Source: Nitrosomonas sp. (GTDB lineage: Bacteria; Pseudomonadota; Gammaproteobacteria; Burkholderiales; Nitrosomonadaceae). From it: 34,968 bases of DNA. The notes under the pieces were generated by a model. It saw nothing but the letters and a program-made list of their open reading frames with translations. It made no database searches and had not been told where the DNA came from. The position numbers and the translations under genes were made by a program. Location of the stretch: assembly GCA_021774075.1 (NCBI GenBank), contig JAJFJK010000071.1, positions 1 through 34,968 on the forward strand, read 5' to 3'. Shown here piece after piece: positions 7,817 through 16,161 of the stretch. How positions within the stretch are numbered: position 1 is the stretch's first letter; each line of letters starts with the position of its first letter.

Positions 7817-9055
7817 ATGAAAAAACAACTGACTACCTGGGATCATCTTTCTGCGGCACCGCATCGCAGCTTGTTTTTGGTCGGTGCGTTACAAGGCGTT
7901 ATAACGTTGATTTGGTGGTTGATTGACTTAGCAGGGCGTTACGCTATTGTGGGTGCAGCACCGGTTTGGAGTATCGCGCCGACCTGGGCGCATGCATTTC
8001 TGATGACCTATGGTTTTTTTCCGTTTTTCATTCTGGGTTTTCTGTTTACAACCTACCCAAACTGGATGAGTGGTGAAAAAGTAAAGCCGCGTGAATACAT
8101 GACAACCTGTTTGCTGATGGCAGGCGGTGTGCTGTTGTTTTATGTTGGCATGCTCACAAACAAACCCATTGTGATGACGGGGGTGGCAATCATGCTGGCA
8201 GGATGGAGTGTCGCATGCTATATATTGCTACGCGTCATGATGGGCGCATCGGGCACCGATAAACGTCATGCCATGGTAACCAGCGTAGCGCTGTTAATGG
8301 GTTGGTTGGGTGTGGCTTGCTATTTGTTATGGCTAATGACAGATAGCTGGGCGTTATTGAATTTTTCACGAACTGCCGGTGTCTGGTTTTTCCTGTTACC
8401 GATTGTGTTAACAGTTTCACATCGTATGATTCCATTTTTCTCCAGCCGGGTGCTGGAAGATTATGTACTCGTCAGGCCTTACTGGATGCTCTGGTTAATG
8501 CTCATTTGCACCGTTGGTCACGGCGTACTGCAACTGCTGGATATCATGTCCTACCTGTGGGTTGTTGATTTCCCACTCGCCATCTGCGCATTCTATTTAT
8601 CGTATCGATGGGGCCTTTTACGCAGTTTCAGTGTGAGCTTGTTGGCCGTGCTACATATCTCATTTGTTTGGCTGGGCCTATCAATGTTGTTATACGGCGT
8701 GCAAAGTTTGGCATTGCTGCTGACTGAAGGGCAGTTGCACATCCTCGGCTTAGCGCCGTTGCACGCGCTGGCGATTGGTTATTTTGCCAGCATGGTTTTG
8801 GGCATGGCGTCACGTGTCACCATAGGTCATTCAGGGCAGCCATTGGTGCTGGACCATTTCACCTGGTTACTGTTTATCGGTTTTCAGTCGGCAGCAATTG
8901 TCAGAATTCTGGCAGATATTGTACCTGCTGCGGCAAATATGACGCCGATGTTATATCTGCTTGCTGGGCTCATCTGGCTAGGCTGTTTTATGCTTTGGGT
9001 ATTTCGTTATGTGCCGATTTACTGGCGGCAAAGGGTGGATGGTAAATCGGGTTGA
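7817..9055 (+). CDS. nnrS: NnrS family haem/copper membrane protein
   Basis: This 412-residue polytopic membrane protein has about 12 hydrophobic segments. Known relatives bind haem and copper and are tied to nitric-oxide metabolism or tolerance in denitrifiers and ammonia oxidisers. Family features include the opening WDHLSAAPHRSLFLVGALQG, the WAHAFLMTYGFFPFFILGFLFTTYPNWM block (about 57-84), and conserved histidines in later segments (SHRMIPFFSSR and LHALAIGYFASMVLGMASRVTIGHSG). AAGGA stands 7 bases before the ATG. I see no convincing FNR or NsrR box in the upstream gap. The gene suits an organism exposed to NO from ammonia oxidation. Confidence 0.92.
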   Translation: MKKQLTTWDHLSAAPHRSLFLVGALQGVITLIWWLIDLAGRYAIVGAAPVWSIAPTWAHAFLMTYGFFPFFILGFLFTTYPNWMSGEKVKPREYMTTCLLMAGGVLLFYVGMLTNKPIVMTGVAIMLAGWSVACYILLRVMMGASGTDKRHAMVTSVALLMGWLGVACYLLWLMTDSWALLNFSRTAGVWFFLLPIVLTVSHRMIPFFSSRVLEDYVLVRPYWMLWLMLICTVGHGVLQLLDIMSYLWVVDFPLAICAFYLSYRWGLLRSFSVSLLAVLHISFVWLGLSMLLYGVQSLALLLTEGQLHILGLAPLHALAIGYFASMVLGMASRVTIGHSGQPLVLDHFTWLLFIGFQSAAIVRILADIVPAAANMTPMLYLLAGLIWLGCFMLWVFRYVPIYWRQRVDGKSG

Positions 9056-9259
9056 TCGAGAATGATTGGCCGAATGAAACATTAGCTGACTGACACATGT
9101 TTAATAATGCCGGTAGCTATTTTTACAAGTACAAACAGATTCTTATCTAAGAATAAGGCATAATTCATACACAATGTGTTAGGAAAATTTGTTTATCGTT
9201 ATTAATAACCTTGATTCTATTGTATGAGCCATGAATGAAAATAATGTTGCACAACGCCA

Positions 9260-9634
9260 ATGAATAGCACTGTTCTTGTTGCAGAGGACAATCCATTTAA
9301 TCAAGAGCTTGCATGTTCCATACTAGAGAGTTTAGGACTGCATGTAATGTTGGCTAACAACGGGCAAGAGGCTATTGACTTAGTCAAAGTAAATGATTTT
9401 GTGCTTGTATTGATGGATTGCCAAATGCCCGTAGTCGATGGTTATGAGGCCACTATAGCGTTGCGACAATTGGAGAAAAAGGGAAAATATTTGCCGATTA
9501 TCGCACTTACTGCAAATGCAATGTCTGAGGTCCAGCAGAAATGCCTGGATGCAGGCATGGATGATGTTCTATCGAAACCTTATACATATACCCAACTTGA
9601 AGCTATGCTGAAAAAGTGGATCGCTAAATACTGA
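9260..9634 (+). CDS. Stand-alone response-regulator receiver domain
   Basis: A 124-residue CheY-like REC domain with no output domain. The acidic pocket is VAEDN (7-11), the phospho-acceptor Asp53 sits in LMDCQMP, and the switch residues are Thr84 (ALTANA) and Lys106 (SKPY). The sequence style (DCQMPVVDGYEATIALRQ) is that of the C-terminal receivers of hybrid sensor kinases of the BarA type, so it may descend from one. A ten-codon ORF (9231-9263) ends across its ATG. No kinase gene is in the window; the partner is unknown. Confidence 0.9.
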   Translation: MNSTVLVAEDNPFNQELACSILESLGLHVMLANNGQEAIDLVKVNDFVLVLMDCQMPVVDGYEATIALRQLEKKGKYLPIIALTANAMSEVQQKCLDAGMDDVLSKPYTYTQLEAMLKKWIAKY

Positions 9635-9684
9635 AGACCATAAATCACAAGAAATGCTTGTCAACACCAGTCATGAAGATTACA

Positions 9685-9721
9685 GGCCAAAATCTAACGC
9701 ACTGGTGCAATATTCAGGCTA
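9685..9721. repeat. Family A repeat, single end
   Basis: The segment 9685-9721 matches the outer part of the other family A copies: GGCCAAAATCTAACGC followed by the terminal mirror of TAGCCTGAATATTGCACCAG. It ends with TA at 9720-9721. The G and TA form the TAG stop of the minus-strand gene at 9719-10105. CACCAGT at about 9665-9671 may be the relic of the opposite end, which would make this an internally deleted copy. Confidence 0.75.
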
Positions 9722-10105
9722 GTTATTAGCGGCCTGCCTGTTTAATTTTATCGTTTTCACTGTTAGTTCTATCATTCTCATTGCAATATTCCAACCATAT
9801 CTCAGACTCGCGATATACACAGCCCCCGTGTCTTTCTGATATCCTGCTGGGACAGTCGTACTTTCCAGTTGAGCGTCAGTGAAAACCGTTGACTGGTTGT
9901 TCTGCGACTGATCTGAAGCTAAGAAAGTTGTAGCCAAAGCTGCGTTGATGGGATGCACGTTTTGTAATTGATTTAGATTTGTAGCGCTCATATCTGATGC
10001 AGCCTGTGCCATGTTGGATCTTGCATGAGTCCATTCTGAAATGAGGATGAGTGTAACGATTAATCCGATTATCATTACCAATATCTGCGGATCAATTTTT
10101 GGCAT
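9719..10105 (-). CDS. Small membrane-anchored hypothetical protein
   Basis: A 128-residue protein with one N-terminal hydrophobic helix (about residues 8-23, ILVMIIGLIVTLILIS), followed by a polar Asn/Gln/Ala-rich region and a C-terminal amphipathic stretch (RYGWNIAMRMIELTVKTIKL). I do not recognise a family. A strong AGGAGG lies upstream of the ATG, so translation is well supported. The stop TAG coincides with the TA of a family A repeat end. It is divergent from the thiolase gene; the 34-bp palindrome lies in the shared intergenic region and could regulate either gene. Confidence 0.7.
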   Translation of the reverse strand: MPKIDPQILVMIIGLIVTLILISEWTHARSNMAQAASDMSATNLNQLQNVHPINAALATTFLASDQSQNNQSTVFTDAQLESTTVPAGYQKDTGAVYIASLRYGWNIAMRMIELTVKTIKLNRQAANN

Positions 10106-10198
10106 TTGCCTGACCTCCTACTGTCATGGGGTTGTGGTTATTGGGTGTAATATTTTTATTTAAGCCAAGTATTGTAGAGAGGGGAGATCAATCTGGGA

Positions 10199-10232
10199 AT
10201 GTGACAAATTGTCGCGCGACAATTTGTCACAT
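10199..10232. promoter_or_regulatory. 34-bp perfect palindrome, probable operator
   Basis: Each half is ATGTGACAAATTGTCGC or its exact reverse complement, with no spacer. Each half itself contains the odd-length palindrome GACAA-A-TTGTC (mirror GACAA-T-TTGTC). The site therefore looks like two adjacent dimer-binding sites. It lies 94 bp before the start of the minus-strand membrane protein and 43 bp before the thiolase start. A TetR- or MarR-type operator is the simplest reading; the regulator is not identified. Confidence 0.65.
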
Positions 10233-10274
10233 ATCAAGTAGTCTGTATTTAACCGAACTTAGAGGAAACAATAC

Positions 10275-11453
10275 ATGAGAGAAGTCGTGATATTGAGTGG
10301 TGTACGTACTGCCATTGGAGACTACGGCGGATCGCTTAAAGAAGTCGCGCCCACTGAATTAGCTGCACAGGTTGTGCGTGAGGCGGTGCGACGAGCCAAC
10401 ATTGATCCCGCTGAAGTTGGGCACTTGGTTTTGGGTAATGTAATCCATGGTGAAGCCTGTGACATGTATATGGCACGAGTGGCTGGTATTAATGGCGGCC
10501 TGCCTCAACATAGCGCGGCATTAACGTTAAACCGCTTGTGCGGTAGCGGTTTACAAGCCATTATTTCTGCCAGCCAAAATATTTTATTGGATGATACGGA
10601 TATTGCCATTGCCGGTGGTGCGGAATCCATGAGCCGCGGCGGCTATTTATTGCCTGCTTTACGTTGGGGGCAACGTATGAATGATGGCAATACCATTGAT
10701 ATGATGGTCGGCGCATTAACCGACCCATTTGAACAGGTGCATATGGGGATCACGGCGGAAAATATTGCTGCAAAATGGGGTATTGGGCGTGAAGAACAGG
10801 ATCAATATGCTATCGAGAGTCACCGCCGTGCAGTGTCCGCGATTAAAAATGGTCATTTTAAGGAACAGATACTGCCTATCGAATTGACTACTCGTAAAAA
10901 CACAAGTTTTTTTGATACCGATGAGCATCCGCGTGAAAATATTGATATGGACGCTTTAGCCAAGCTGCGAACAGTTTTTCAAAAAGATGGGACGGTAACC
11001 GCAGGCAATGCCTCCGGTATCAATGACAGTGCGGCGGCATTAGTGCTTATGGAACGTGCAATGGCTGAAAAACGCGGGTTGCAGCCCATGGCACGCTTGG
11101 TTTCTTATGGCCATGCGGGCGTTGACCCACAATTCATGGGTATTGGGCCAATTCCAGCGGTGCAGAATGTTCTAAAACGTGCAGGTCTTACAGTGGCCGA
11201 TATGGATGTCATAGAATCAAACGAGGCTTTTGCCGTACAAGCCTGTGCAGTTGCAAAGGAACTGCAATTTGACCCGCAAAAAACCAATCCTAATGGCGGG
11301 GCTGTCGCATTAGGGCACCCAATTGGCGCAACAGGTGCTATTTTAACCATCAAAGCCCTATATGAATTACAGCGTTCTAATGGCCGCTATGCATTGGTAA
11401 CCATGTGTATTGGCGGTGGTCAGGGGATTGCCGCTGTATTTGAACGGCTTTAA
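10275..11453 (+). CDS. Acetyl-CoA C-acyltransferase (thiolase, BktB-like)
   Basis: This 392-residue thiolase condenses or cleaves acyl-CoA units. All catalytic elements are present: nucleophile Cys89 in NRLCGSG, His348 in GHPIGATG and Cys378 in CIGGGQG. Sequence style is closest to beta-ketothiolases of the BktB/PhaA group, which can feed polyhydroxyalkanoate or fatty-acid metabolism. No pha or fad gene is beside it, so the pathway is not clear. GAGG is about 10 bases upstream of the ATG. The stop TAA is formed by TA plus the first base of a family A element, so this repeat sits exactly at the gene end. The upstream palindrome may regulate it. Confidence 0.93.
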   Translation: MREVVILSGVRTAIGDYGGSLKEVAPTELAAQVVREAVRRANIDPAEVGHLVLGNVIHGEACDMYMARVAGINGGLPQHSAALTLNRLCGSGLQAIISASQNILLDDTDIAIAGGAESMSRGGYLLPALRWGQRMNDGNTIDMMVGALTDPFEQVHMGITAENIAAKWGIGREEQDQYAIESHRRAVSAIKNGHFKEQILPIELTTRKNTSFFDTDEHPRENIDMDALAKLRTVFQKDGTVTAGNASGINDSAAALVLMERAMAEKRGLQPMARLVSYGHAGVDPQFMGIGPIPAVQNVLKRAGLTVADMDVIESNEAFAVQACAVAKELQFDPQKTNPNGGAVALGHPIGATGAILTIKALYELQRSNGRYALVTMCIGGGQGIAAVFERL

Positions 11454-11682
11454 CCTGGATATTGCACCAGTACGTTGGATTTTGGCCTGCTATCGTTATG
11501 CCTATTGGTTTTTGGTAATTTCTGCAAAAATACAATTTGTGCTTAAGGCCTACTTGCCCTGTTTTGAATTGAACGTGCATGCTCTCTACGCCGCAGAATA
11601 ACCGCGCCTCCGGTCGCGAGAACGCTCAACTCAAAACAAGTTCGGCGTTTAAATTCCACCAACTGGTGTAATACCCAGGCTA
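11451..11682. repeat. Family A dispersed repeat, full copy 2
   Basis: A 232-bp element flanked by TA (11451-11452 and 11681-11682), with degenerate ends (ACCTGGATATTGCACCAG and the mirror of GCCTGGGTATTACACCAG). It is inverted relative to the copy at 2571-2816. It shares the roughly 130-bp core, including a CTCCGGTCGCGAG-like loop and GGCGTTTAAATTCCA. Its stem arms TGTTTTGAATTGA (11560-11572) and TCAACTCAAAACA (11626-11638) differ from copy 1, yet they still pair. The element begins within the thiolase stop codon and ends 60 bp before tRNA-Met. Confidence 0.85.
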
Positions 11683-11742
11683 ATAAATTGTCTTATCTTG
11701 ACAAGCCACCTCCTCAGGGGGAAAATGCTGCCTCTTGCGCGT

Positions 11743-11818
11743 GGCGAATTAGCTCAGTGGTTAGAGCAGTGGAATCATAATCCATTGGTCCGGGGTTCAA
11801 ATCCCTGATTCGCCACCA
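11743..11818 (+). tRNA. tRNA-Met (anticodon CAT)
   Basis: A 76-base cloverleaf with the CCA encoded. The acceptor stem is GGCGAAT/ATTCGCC, the D arm GCTC-AGTGGTTA-GAGC, the anticodon stem GTGGA/TCCAT (first pair G-T) around loop ATCATAA, and the T arm CGGGG-TTCAAAT-CCCTG (outer pair G-T, inner pairs complementary). The anticodon is CAT. The acceptor stem is fully paired from G1-C72, unlike a bacterial initiator. Its position just before miaB matches the elongator tRNA-Met of betaproteobacteria. A lysidine-modified tRNA-Ile(CAT) is less likely. Confidence 0.95.
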
Positions 11819-11855
11819 TTCCATGTTTTTTATCGTTTGTCCGACCCGTGAATCC

Positions 11856-12200
11856 ATGAAAAAAAATCAGCTACCGCTATTGTTTTTTATCATTGTACTG
11901 GTCTGTATGACGAATTATAGTTTTGGCCAATTACATAGAAACTTTCCAATAGATAGTCATGTCGGCAAGTTAACGGCTTTTTCTTTTCCTGAAATGACCA
12001 TTGATGGTGAAAACATGGTTATGGGCGTGGGCGGACAGATTCGGGACACCAATAACCTGATTATCTTTCCAAACATGCTGAATAAAACGGGTACTATTCG
12101 TTATCAACAAGATACGATGGGATTCGTCCACCGCATTTGGTTTCTGACACCCGGAGAAGTCGAGCGGGCTAAAGAAGAAGAAACGTATCAATTAAAATAA
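11856..12200 (+). CDS. Small secreted hypothetical protein
   Basis: A 114-residue protein with a clear signal peptide: MKKNQLPLLFFIIVLVCMTNYSFG with likely cleavage before QLHRN. The mature part is about 90 residues and has a beta-like centre (DGENMVMGVGGQIRDTNNLIIFPNML). I do not recognise a named family. I prefer the ATG at 11856 over the in-frame ATG at 11823, because the first lies 4 bases after the tRNA and would put a non-signal leader first. It may be transcribed by read-through from tRNA-Met. A family B repeat starts on the base after its TAA stop. Confidence 0.7.
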   Translation: MKKNQLPLLFFIIVLVCMTNYSFGQLHRNFPIDSHVGKLTAFSFPEMTIDGENMVMGVGGQIRDTNNLIIFPNMLNKTGTIRYQQDTMGFVHRIWFLTPGEVERAKEEETYQLK

Positions 12201-12346
12201 AGGGCACCTCTAAAAATCCAGATTTCATCCGCAACTGCTGTGTTGCGGAAAAAATTTCTTGCTGTCGTATCAATCATATGCTGCGCTTCAAAATTCCCCC
12301 CCCCTGCCTTGTATTTGGGTGAACTCAGAATTTTTAGAAGCGCCCT
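12201..12346. repeat. Family B dispersed repeat, copy 2
   Basis: A 146-bp element with terminal inverted repeats AGGGCACCTCTAAAAATCC and, from the right, AGGGCGCTTCTAAAAATTC. It is related to 963-1105 (opposite orientation) and 22298-22439. It begins at the base after the upstream stop codon. A run of nine C residues interrupts the interior. TATAAT lies 15 bases beyond its right end (12361-12366), 25 bases before miaB, and could be the miaB -10 element, although no good -35 box is visible. Confidence 0.8.
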
Positions 12347-12390
12347 AAACATTAAACCAGTATAATTTTTATTATTTCAACACCTATTTC

Positions 12391-13719
12391 GTGAGTAACA
12401 AGCTATATATTAAGACTTTCGGTTGCCAAATGAACGAGTATGACTCGGACAAAATGGAAGATGTGCTACGCGCTTCCCATGGCATGGAAGCGACTGATGA
12501 CCCCGCACAAGCTGATGTGATCTTGTTTAACACCTGCTCAGTGCGTGAAAAAGCGCAGGAAAAAGTGTTTCATGACTTAGGTCGTGTCCGGCATCTCAAA
12601 GAATCGAACCCTAATTTGTTGATTGGCGTGGGTGGTTGCGTTGCCAGCCAGGAAGGCAAAGCGATTGTCAGCCGCGCACCGTTTGTGGATATTGTTTTTG
12701 GGCCGCAGACGTTGCATCGATTGCCACAATTAATTGAGCAACGTAGAGCCACCGGTCGCCCACAAGTTGATATTTCTTTTCCTGAAATTGAAAAGTTTGA
12801 TCATCTCCCGCTTGCACGCACTGAAGGTGCGACAGCTTATGTTTCCATTATGGAAGGTTGTAGCAAGTATTGCAGTTTTTGTGTCGTGCCTTACACACGG
12901 GGTGAAGAAATTTCCCGTCCACTGGATGATGTACTGACTGAAATGGCTGTTTTAGCAGACCAGGGTGTTAAGGAAATAACGTTGCTTGGGCAAAATGTTA
13001 ATGCCTATCTAGGCGTTATGGATGACGGGGAAATCGCTGACTTTTCCCTTTTGCTTGAGTATATTCATGAAATACCCGGCATTGAGCGGCTACGCTACAC
13101 CACTTCTCATCCTAAAGAATTCACCACGCGTTTAATAGATGCTTACGCAAAATTACCCAAATTGGTCAGTCATTTGCACTTACCTGTGCAATCGGGTTCC
13201 GACAAAGTGCTGGCTGCCATGAAACGGGGCTACAGTGTGTTGGAATTTAAATCTATTATTCGAAAATTGCGAATAATACGCCCGAACCTGACACTTTCTT
13301 CTGATTTTATCGTCGGCTTTCCTGGCGAGACAGAGGCTGATTTTGAAGCAACGCTCCAGTTAGTTGAAGACATGAATTTCGATGAATCCTACAGCTTTAT
13401 CTACAGTGCCCGCCCGGGTACTCCGGCAGCCGATTTGCCGGATGATACGCCGCAGGCACTTAAACTTGAGAGACTGCACCGTCTGCAAGCACAAATTAAG
13501 CAACAAGCCCGAAAAATCAGCCAGCAAATGGTTGGCACGACGCAACGTGTTTTAATAGAAGGCATATCTAAAAGAGATGCAACGGAATTTTGTGGCCGTA
13601 CCGACAATAATCGTGTGGTTAATTTTGCTTGTAACCACGACTTAATTAATTGTTTTGCGCAGGTCAATATTACCGATGCACGCGCAAATTCACTGCGTGG
13701 GGAAGTACTAACGCAATAG
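12391..13719 (+). CDS. miaB: tRNA-2-methylthio-N6-dimethylallyladenosine synthase MiaB
   Basis: This 442-residue radical-SAM methylthiotransferase converts i6A37 to ms2i6A37 in tRNA. The auxiliary cluster cysteines are Cys12 (FGCQMN), Cys49 (NTCSV) and Cys83 (GGC). The radical-SAM CxxxCxxC is Cys157, Cys161 and Cys164 (GCSKYCSFC). A TRAM RNA-binding domain ends the protein. Translation starts at GTG. It is the first gene of the miaB-phoH-ybeY-corC series, the usual order in betaproteobacteria, next to tRNA-Met. Confidence 0.97.
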   Translation: MSNKLYIKTFGCQMNEYDSDKMEDVLRASHGMEATDDPAQADVILFNTCSVREKAQEKVFHDLGRVRHLKESNPNLLIGVGGCVASQEGKAIVSRAPFVDIVFGPQTLHRLPQLIEQRRATGRPQVDISFPEIEKFDHLPLARTEGATAYVSIMEGCSKYCSFCVVPYTRGEEISRPLDDVLTEMAVLADQGVKEITLLGQNVNAYLGVMDDGEIADFSLLLEYIHEIPGIERLRYTTSHPKEFTTRLIDAYAKLPKLVSHLHLPVQSGSDKVLAAMKRGYSVLEFKSIIRKLRIIRPNLTLSSDFIVGFPGETEADFEATLQLVEDMNFDESYSFIYSARPGTPAADLPDDTPQALKLERLHRLQAQIKQQARKISQQMVGTTQRVLIEGISKRDATEFCGRTDNNRVVNFACNHDLINCFAQVNITDARANSLRGEVLTQ

Positions 13720-13782
13720 TTTTACTTGCAAAGTATCGCCACCACTGAGAAAATCAACATATCAAAACAGTTTTGTTAGACA

Positions 13783-14772
13783 TTGAAACCAAAACCCATC
13801 GAGATTTCTTTCACACCAGCTGATAATCAGCGCCTTGCCAACCTGTGCGGCACCCTGGATGAGAACCTGAAACAGGTTGAAACGGCACTGGATGTTTCCA
13901 TTTCACGGCGCGGAGAACATTTCAGCTTGCATGGCGAATCAGATCAAACAGAGCTTGCTGCTCAGGTCTTGCGCAGTTTTTACAAAAAATCACAGCATCA
14001 TCTGAGTCTGGAGCATGTCCAGCTCGGTTTGATTGAAGCGATGAATCCGCAAAACATGCCCAATCAAGTCAACAACGATGTCATGGCGCTGGCAGAAACT
14101 TCCCCCGCTTTGATGACACGCCGCAGCAATTTATACGGACGCACACCGCGTCAAATACAGTATTTGCAGCAAATTCAGAAACACGACATTACTTTTGCCA
14201 TTGGCCCGGCAGGTACGGGCAAAACCTATCTCGCAGTTGCCAGTGCTGTGGATGCGCTGGAACGTGAATTGGTTTCGCGCTTGATACTGGTCAGACCAGC
14301 GGTTGAAGCCGGCGAACGTTTGGGGTTCTTGCCGGGTGACATGACGCAAAAGGTTGATCCCTACCTACGCCCGCTTTACGATGCATTATATGACTTGATG
14401 GGTTTCGAAAAAACCGGTAAGCAATTTGATCGCAATACCATTGAGATTGCACCGCTGGCGTTTATGCGCGGACGCACCCTGAATCAATCTTTCATTATTC
14501 TTGATGAAGCGCAAAATACCACACCCGAACAAATGAAAATGTTTTTAACGCGTATTGGTTTTGGTTCTAAGGCAGTGATCACGGGCGATATTACCCAGAC
14601 AGACCTGCCCAAACATCAGAAAAGTGGCTTGGTGGAAGTCAAGCAAGTGCTTAAAAATATACGTGGTATTGCATTTACCAATTTTGAATCGGAAGATGTT
14701 GTGAGACACCCTCTGGTGCAACGTATCGTCAACGCATATGAAACACATGATAAACAGCAGCAAGAGAATTGA
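13783..14772 (+). CDS. ybeZ: PhoH family ATPase (PhoH-like/YbeZ)
   Basis: A 329-residue PhoH-like protein with an N-terminal KH-like region (about 10-80) and a P-loop ATPase domain. Walker A is GPAGTGKT (141-148) and Walker B is ILDEAQN (239-245). YbeZ works with YbeY in RNA and ribosome metabolism. The start appears to be TTG, because the family opening MKPKPIEISFTPADNQRLANLCG begins there and no ATG fits. No strong Shine-Dalgarno precedes it. The ybeY start is 18 bp past its stop, which fits co-translation. Confidence 0.93.
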   Translation: MKPKPIEISFTPADNQRLANLCGTLDENLKQVETALDVSISRRGEHFSLHGESDQTELAAQVLRSFYKKSQHHLSLEHVQLGLIEAMNPQNMPNQVNNDVMALAETSPALMTRRSNLYGRTPRQIQYLQQIQKHDITFAIGPAGTGKTYLAVASAVDALERELVSRLILVRPAVEAGERLGFLPGDMTQKVDPYLRPLYDALYDLMGFEKTGKQFDRNTIEIAPLAFMRGRTLNQSFIILDEAQNTTPEQMKMFLTRIGFGSKAVITGDITQTDLPKHQKSGLVEVKQVLKNIRGIAFTNFESEDVVRHPLVQRIVNAYETHDKQQQEN

Positions 14773-14790
14773 CTTTCTTTTTCTTTTGAA

Positions 14791-15243
14791 ATGGAAAAAC
14801 CATTCAGGCTAGCCGTGCAATACGCGACCGACAATCAAAACATACCGACACGCCCACAATTTCGCAAATGGGTTAAAGCCGCGCTATTGCAAGAAGCTGA
14901 GATTGCGTTGCGTATTGTGAATGAAGCGGAAGGTTATGACCTTAATAACAGTTATCGTGGAAAAAAATACGCGACCAATGTGTTGACTTTTGTATACGAC
15001 GATACCCAGCCTTTGTCTGGCGATATTGTGTTGTGTGCTGATGTTGTGGAAAAAGAAGCGCAGCAACAACAAAAAGATCTGGCCGCGCATTATGCACATC
15101 TGACCGTGCATGGGGTTTTACATTTGCAAGGTTATGATCATATTGATGATGCTGAAGCTGCCGTCATGGAAAATCTGGAAACAGAAATTCTTGTCCGGCT
15201 TGGCTACAATGACCCTTATAAAGAACAAAGCTGTGAAATTTAG
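14791..15243 (+). CDS. ybeY: Endoribonuclease/rRNA maturation factor YbeY
   Basis: This 150-residue protein has the YbeY zinc motif with His107, His111 and His117 (HGVLHLQGYDH). YbeY is needed for 16S rRNA 3'-end maturation and ribosome quality control. Upstream conserved elements are present, such as NSYRGKKYATNVLTFVYDD and LSGDIVLCADVVEKEA. The length is normal. It sits between ybeZ and corC in the standard cluster. Confidence 0.95.
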   Translation: MEKPFRLAVQYATDNQNIPTRPQFRKWVKAALLQEAEIALRIVNEAEGYDLNNSYRGKKYATNVLTFVYDDTQPLSGDIVLCADVVEKEAQQQQKDLAAHYAHLTVHGVLHLQGYDHIDDAEAAVMENLETEILVRLGYNDPYKEQSCEI

Positions 15244-15305
15244 GAATATGCACTTTCTTAGCAAATGTTCAACCTGTTTTCTTTTGGAAAATTTTCAAAT
15301 AAATT

Positions 15306-16139
15306 ATGGACGACCCCTCACCTAAGAACGGTTGGCTTGAGCGTATAAACAGTTTGCTCCAACGCCAACCGGAAGACCGAAAACAACTTATTGCGTTATT
15401 ACACACTGCCTTTGAGCGTAATTTACTGGATTCCGATGCGCTCAGTATGATTGAAGGTGTCATGCAGGTTTCAGAAATGCAGGCACGTGACATCATGATA
15501 CCGCGCTCGCAAATGGGTGTGATTGATATCAGCGAAACACCCGATAAATTCATCCCTTTTGTGATTGAAACCGCGCACTCCCGTTTCCCCGTCACTGAAG
15601 GTTGTGACGACAATATCCTCGGCATCCTGTTAGCCAAAGATCTGCTGCGCTATTATGCAGGCGAAGAAGAATTCGACATTCGCGACATGTTACGCCCGGC
15701 TGTGTTTATTCCGGAATCCAAACGACTTAATATTCTGCTGAAAGATTTCCGCAGCAATCGCAACCATATCGCAATCGTTGTGAATGAATATGGTGGTGTA
15801 GCCGGCCTGGTAACGATTGAAGATGTGCTGGAACAGATAGTCGGCGATATTGAAGACGAATATGATTTTGATGAAGATGAAGACAATATTGTCAAAGAAG
15901 CGGAAAATATTTATCGTGTCAAAGCCGTCACAGAAATTGACAGTTTTAATGAAATACTCGGCGCAACGTTTAGTGATGACGAATACGATACAATTGGCGG
16001 CTTGGTAATAAACAAATTTGGCCGTCTGCCCAGCCGTGACGAATCCGTTAGCATTGATCATTTTAAATTTACCGTGCAACGCGCTGACAGTCGGCGTTTG
16101 TATATACTTAAAGTAGAAAGAAACACCACGAGTTCCTAA
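15306..16139 (+). CDS. corC: CorC/HlyC-family protein with paired CBS domains
   Basis: A 277-residue cytoplasmic protein with two CBS domains (about 60-185, including ARDIMIPRSQM and GGVAGLVTIEDVLEQIVGDIEDEYD) and a C-terminal CorC_HlyC domain. Relatives are linked to Mg2+/Co2+ efflux and envelope homeostasis. It lacks the membrane domain of the larger CNNM/YfjD proteins. The gene follows ybeY by about 60 bp. In many proteobacteria lnt comes next; here recJ follows 22 bp later, and lnt is not in the window. Confidence 0.93.
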   Translation: MDDPSPKNGWLERINSLLQRQPEDRKQLIALLHTAFERNLLDSDALSMIEGVMQVSEMQARDIMIPRSQMGVIDISETPDKFIPFVIETAHSRFPVTEGCDDNILGILLAKDLLRYYAGEEEFDIRDMLRPAVFIPESKRLNILLKDFRSNRNHIAIVVNEYGGVAGLVTIEDVLEQIVGDIEDEYDFDEDEDNIVKEAENIYRVKAVTEIDSFNEILGATFSDDEYDTIGGLVINKFGRLPSRDESVSIDHFKFTVQRADSRRLYILKVERNTTSS

Positions 16140-16161
16140 ATCACCTCAAATTACCCGGCGC

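Noticed and set aside
11377-11601. Open frames on both strands of about 65 codons across the end of the thiolase gene
   Set aside because: They cover the thiolase end and the family A repeat, lack ribosome binding sites and read as repeat translation.
13755-13780. CAAAACAGTTTTG inverted repeat between miaB and phoH as a terminator
   Set aside because: The stem is short and AT-only at its base, and the genes appear to be co-transcribed.
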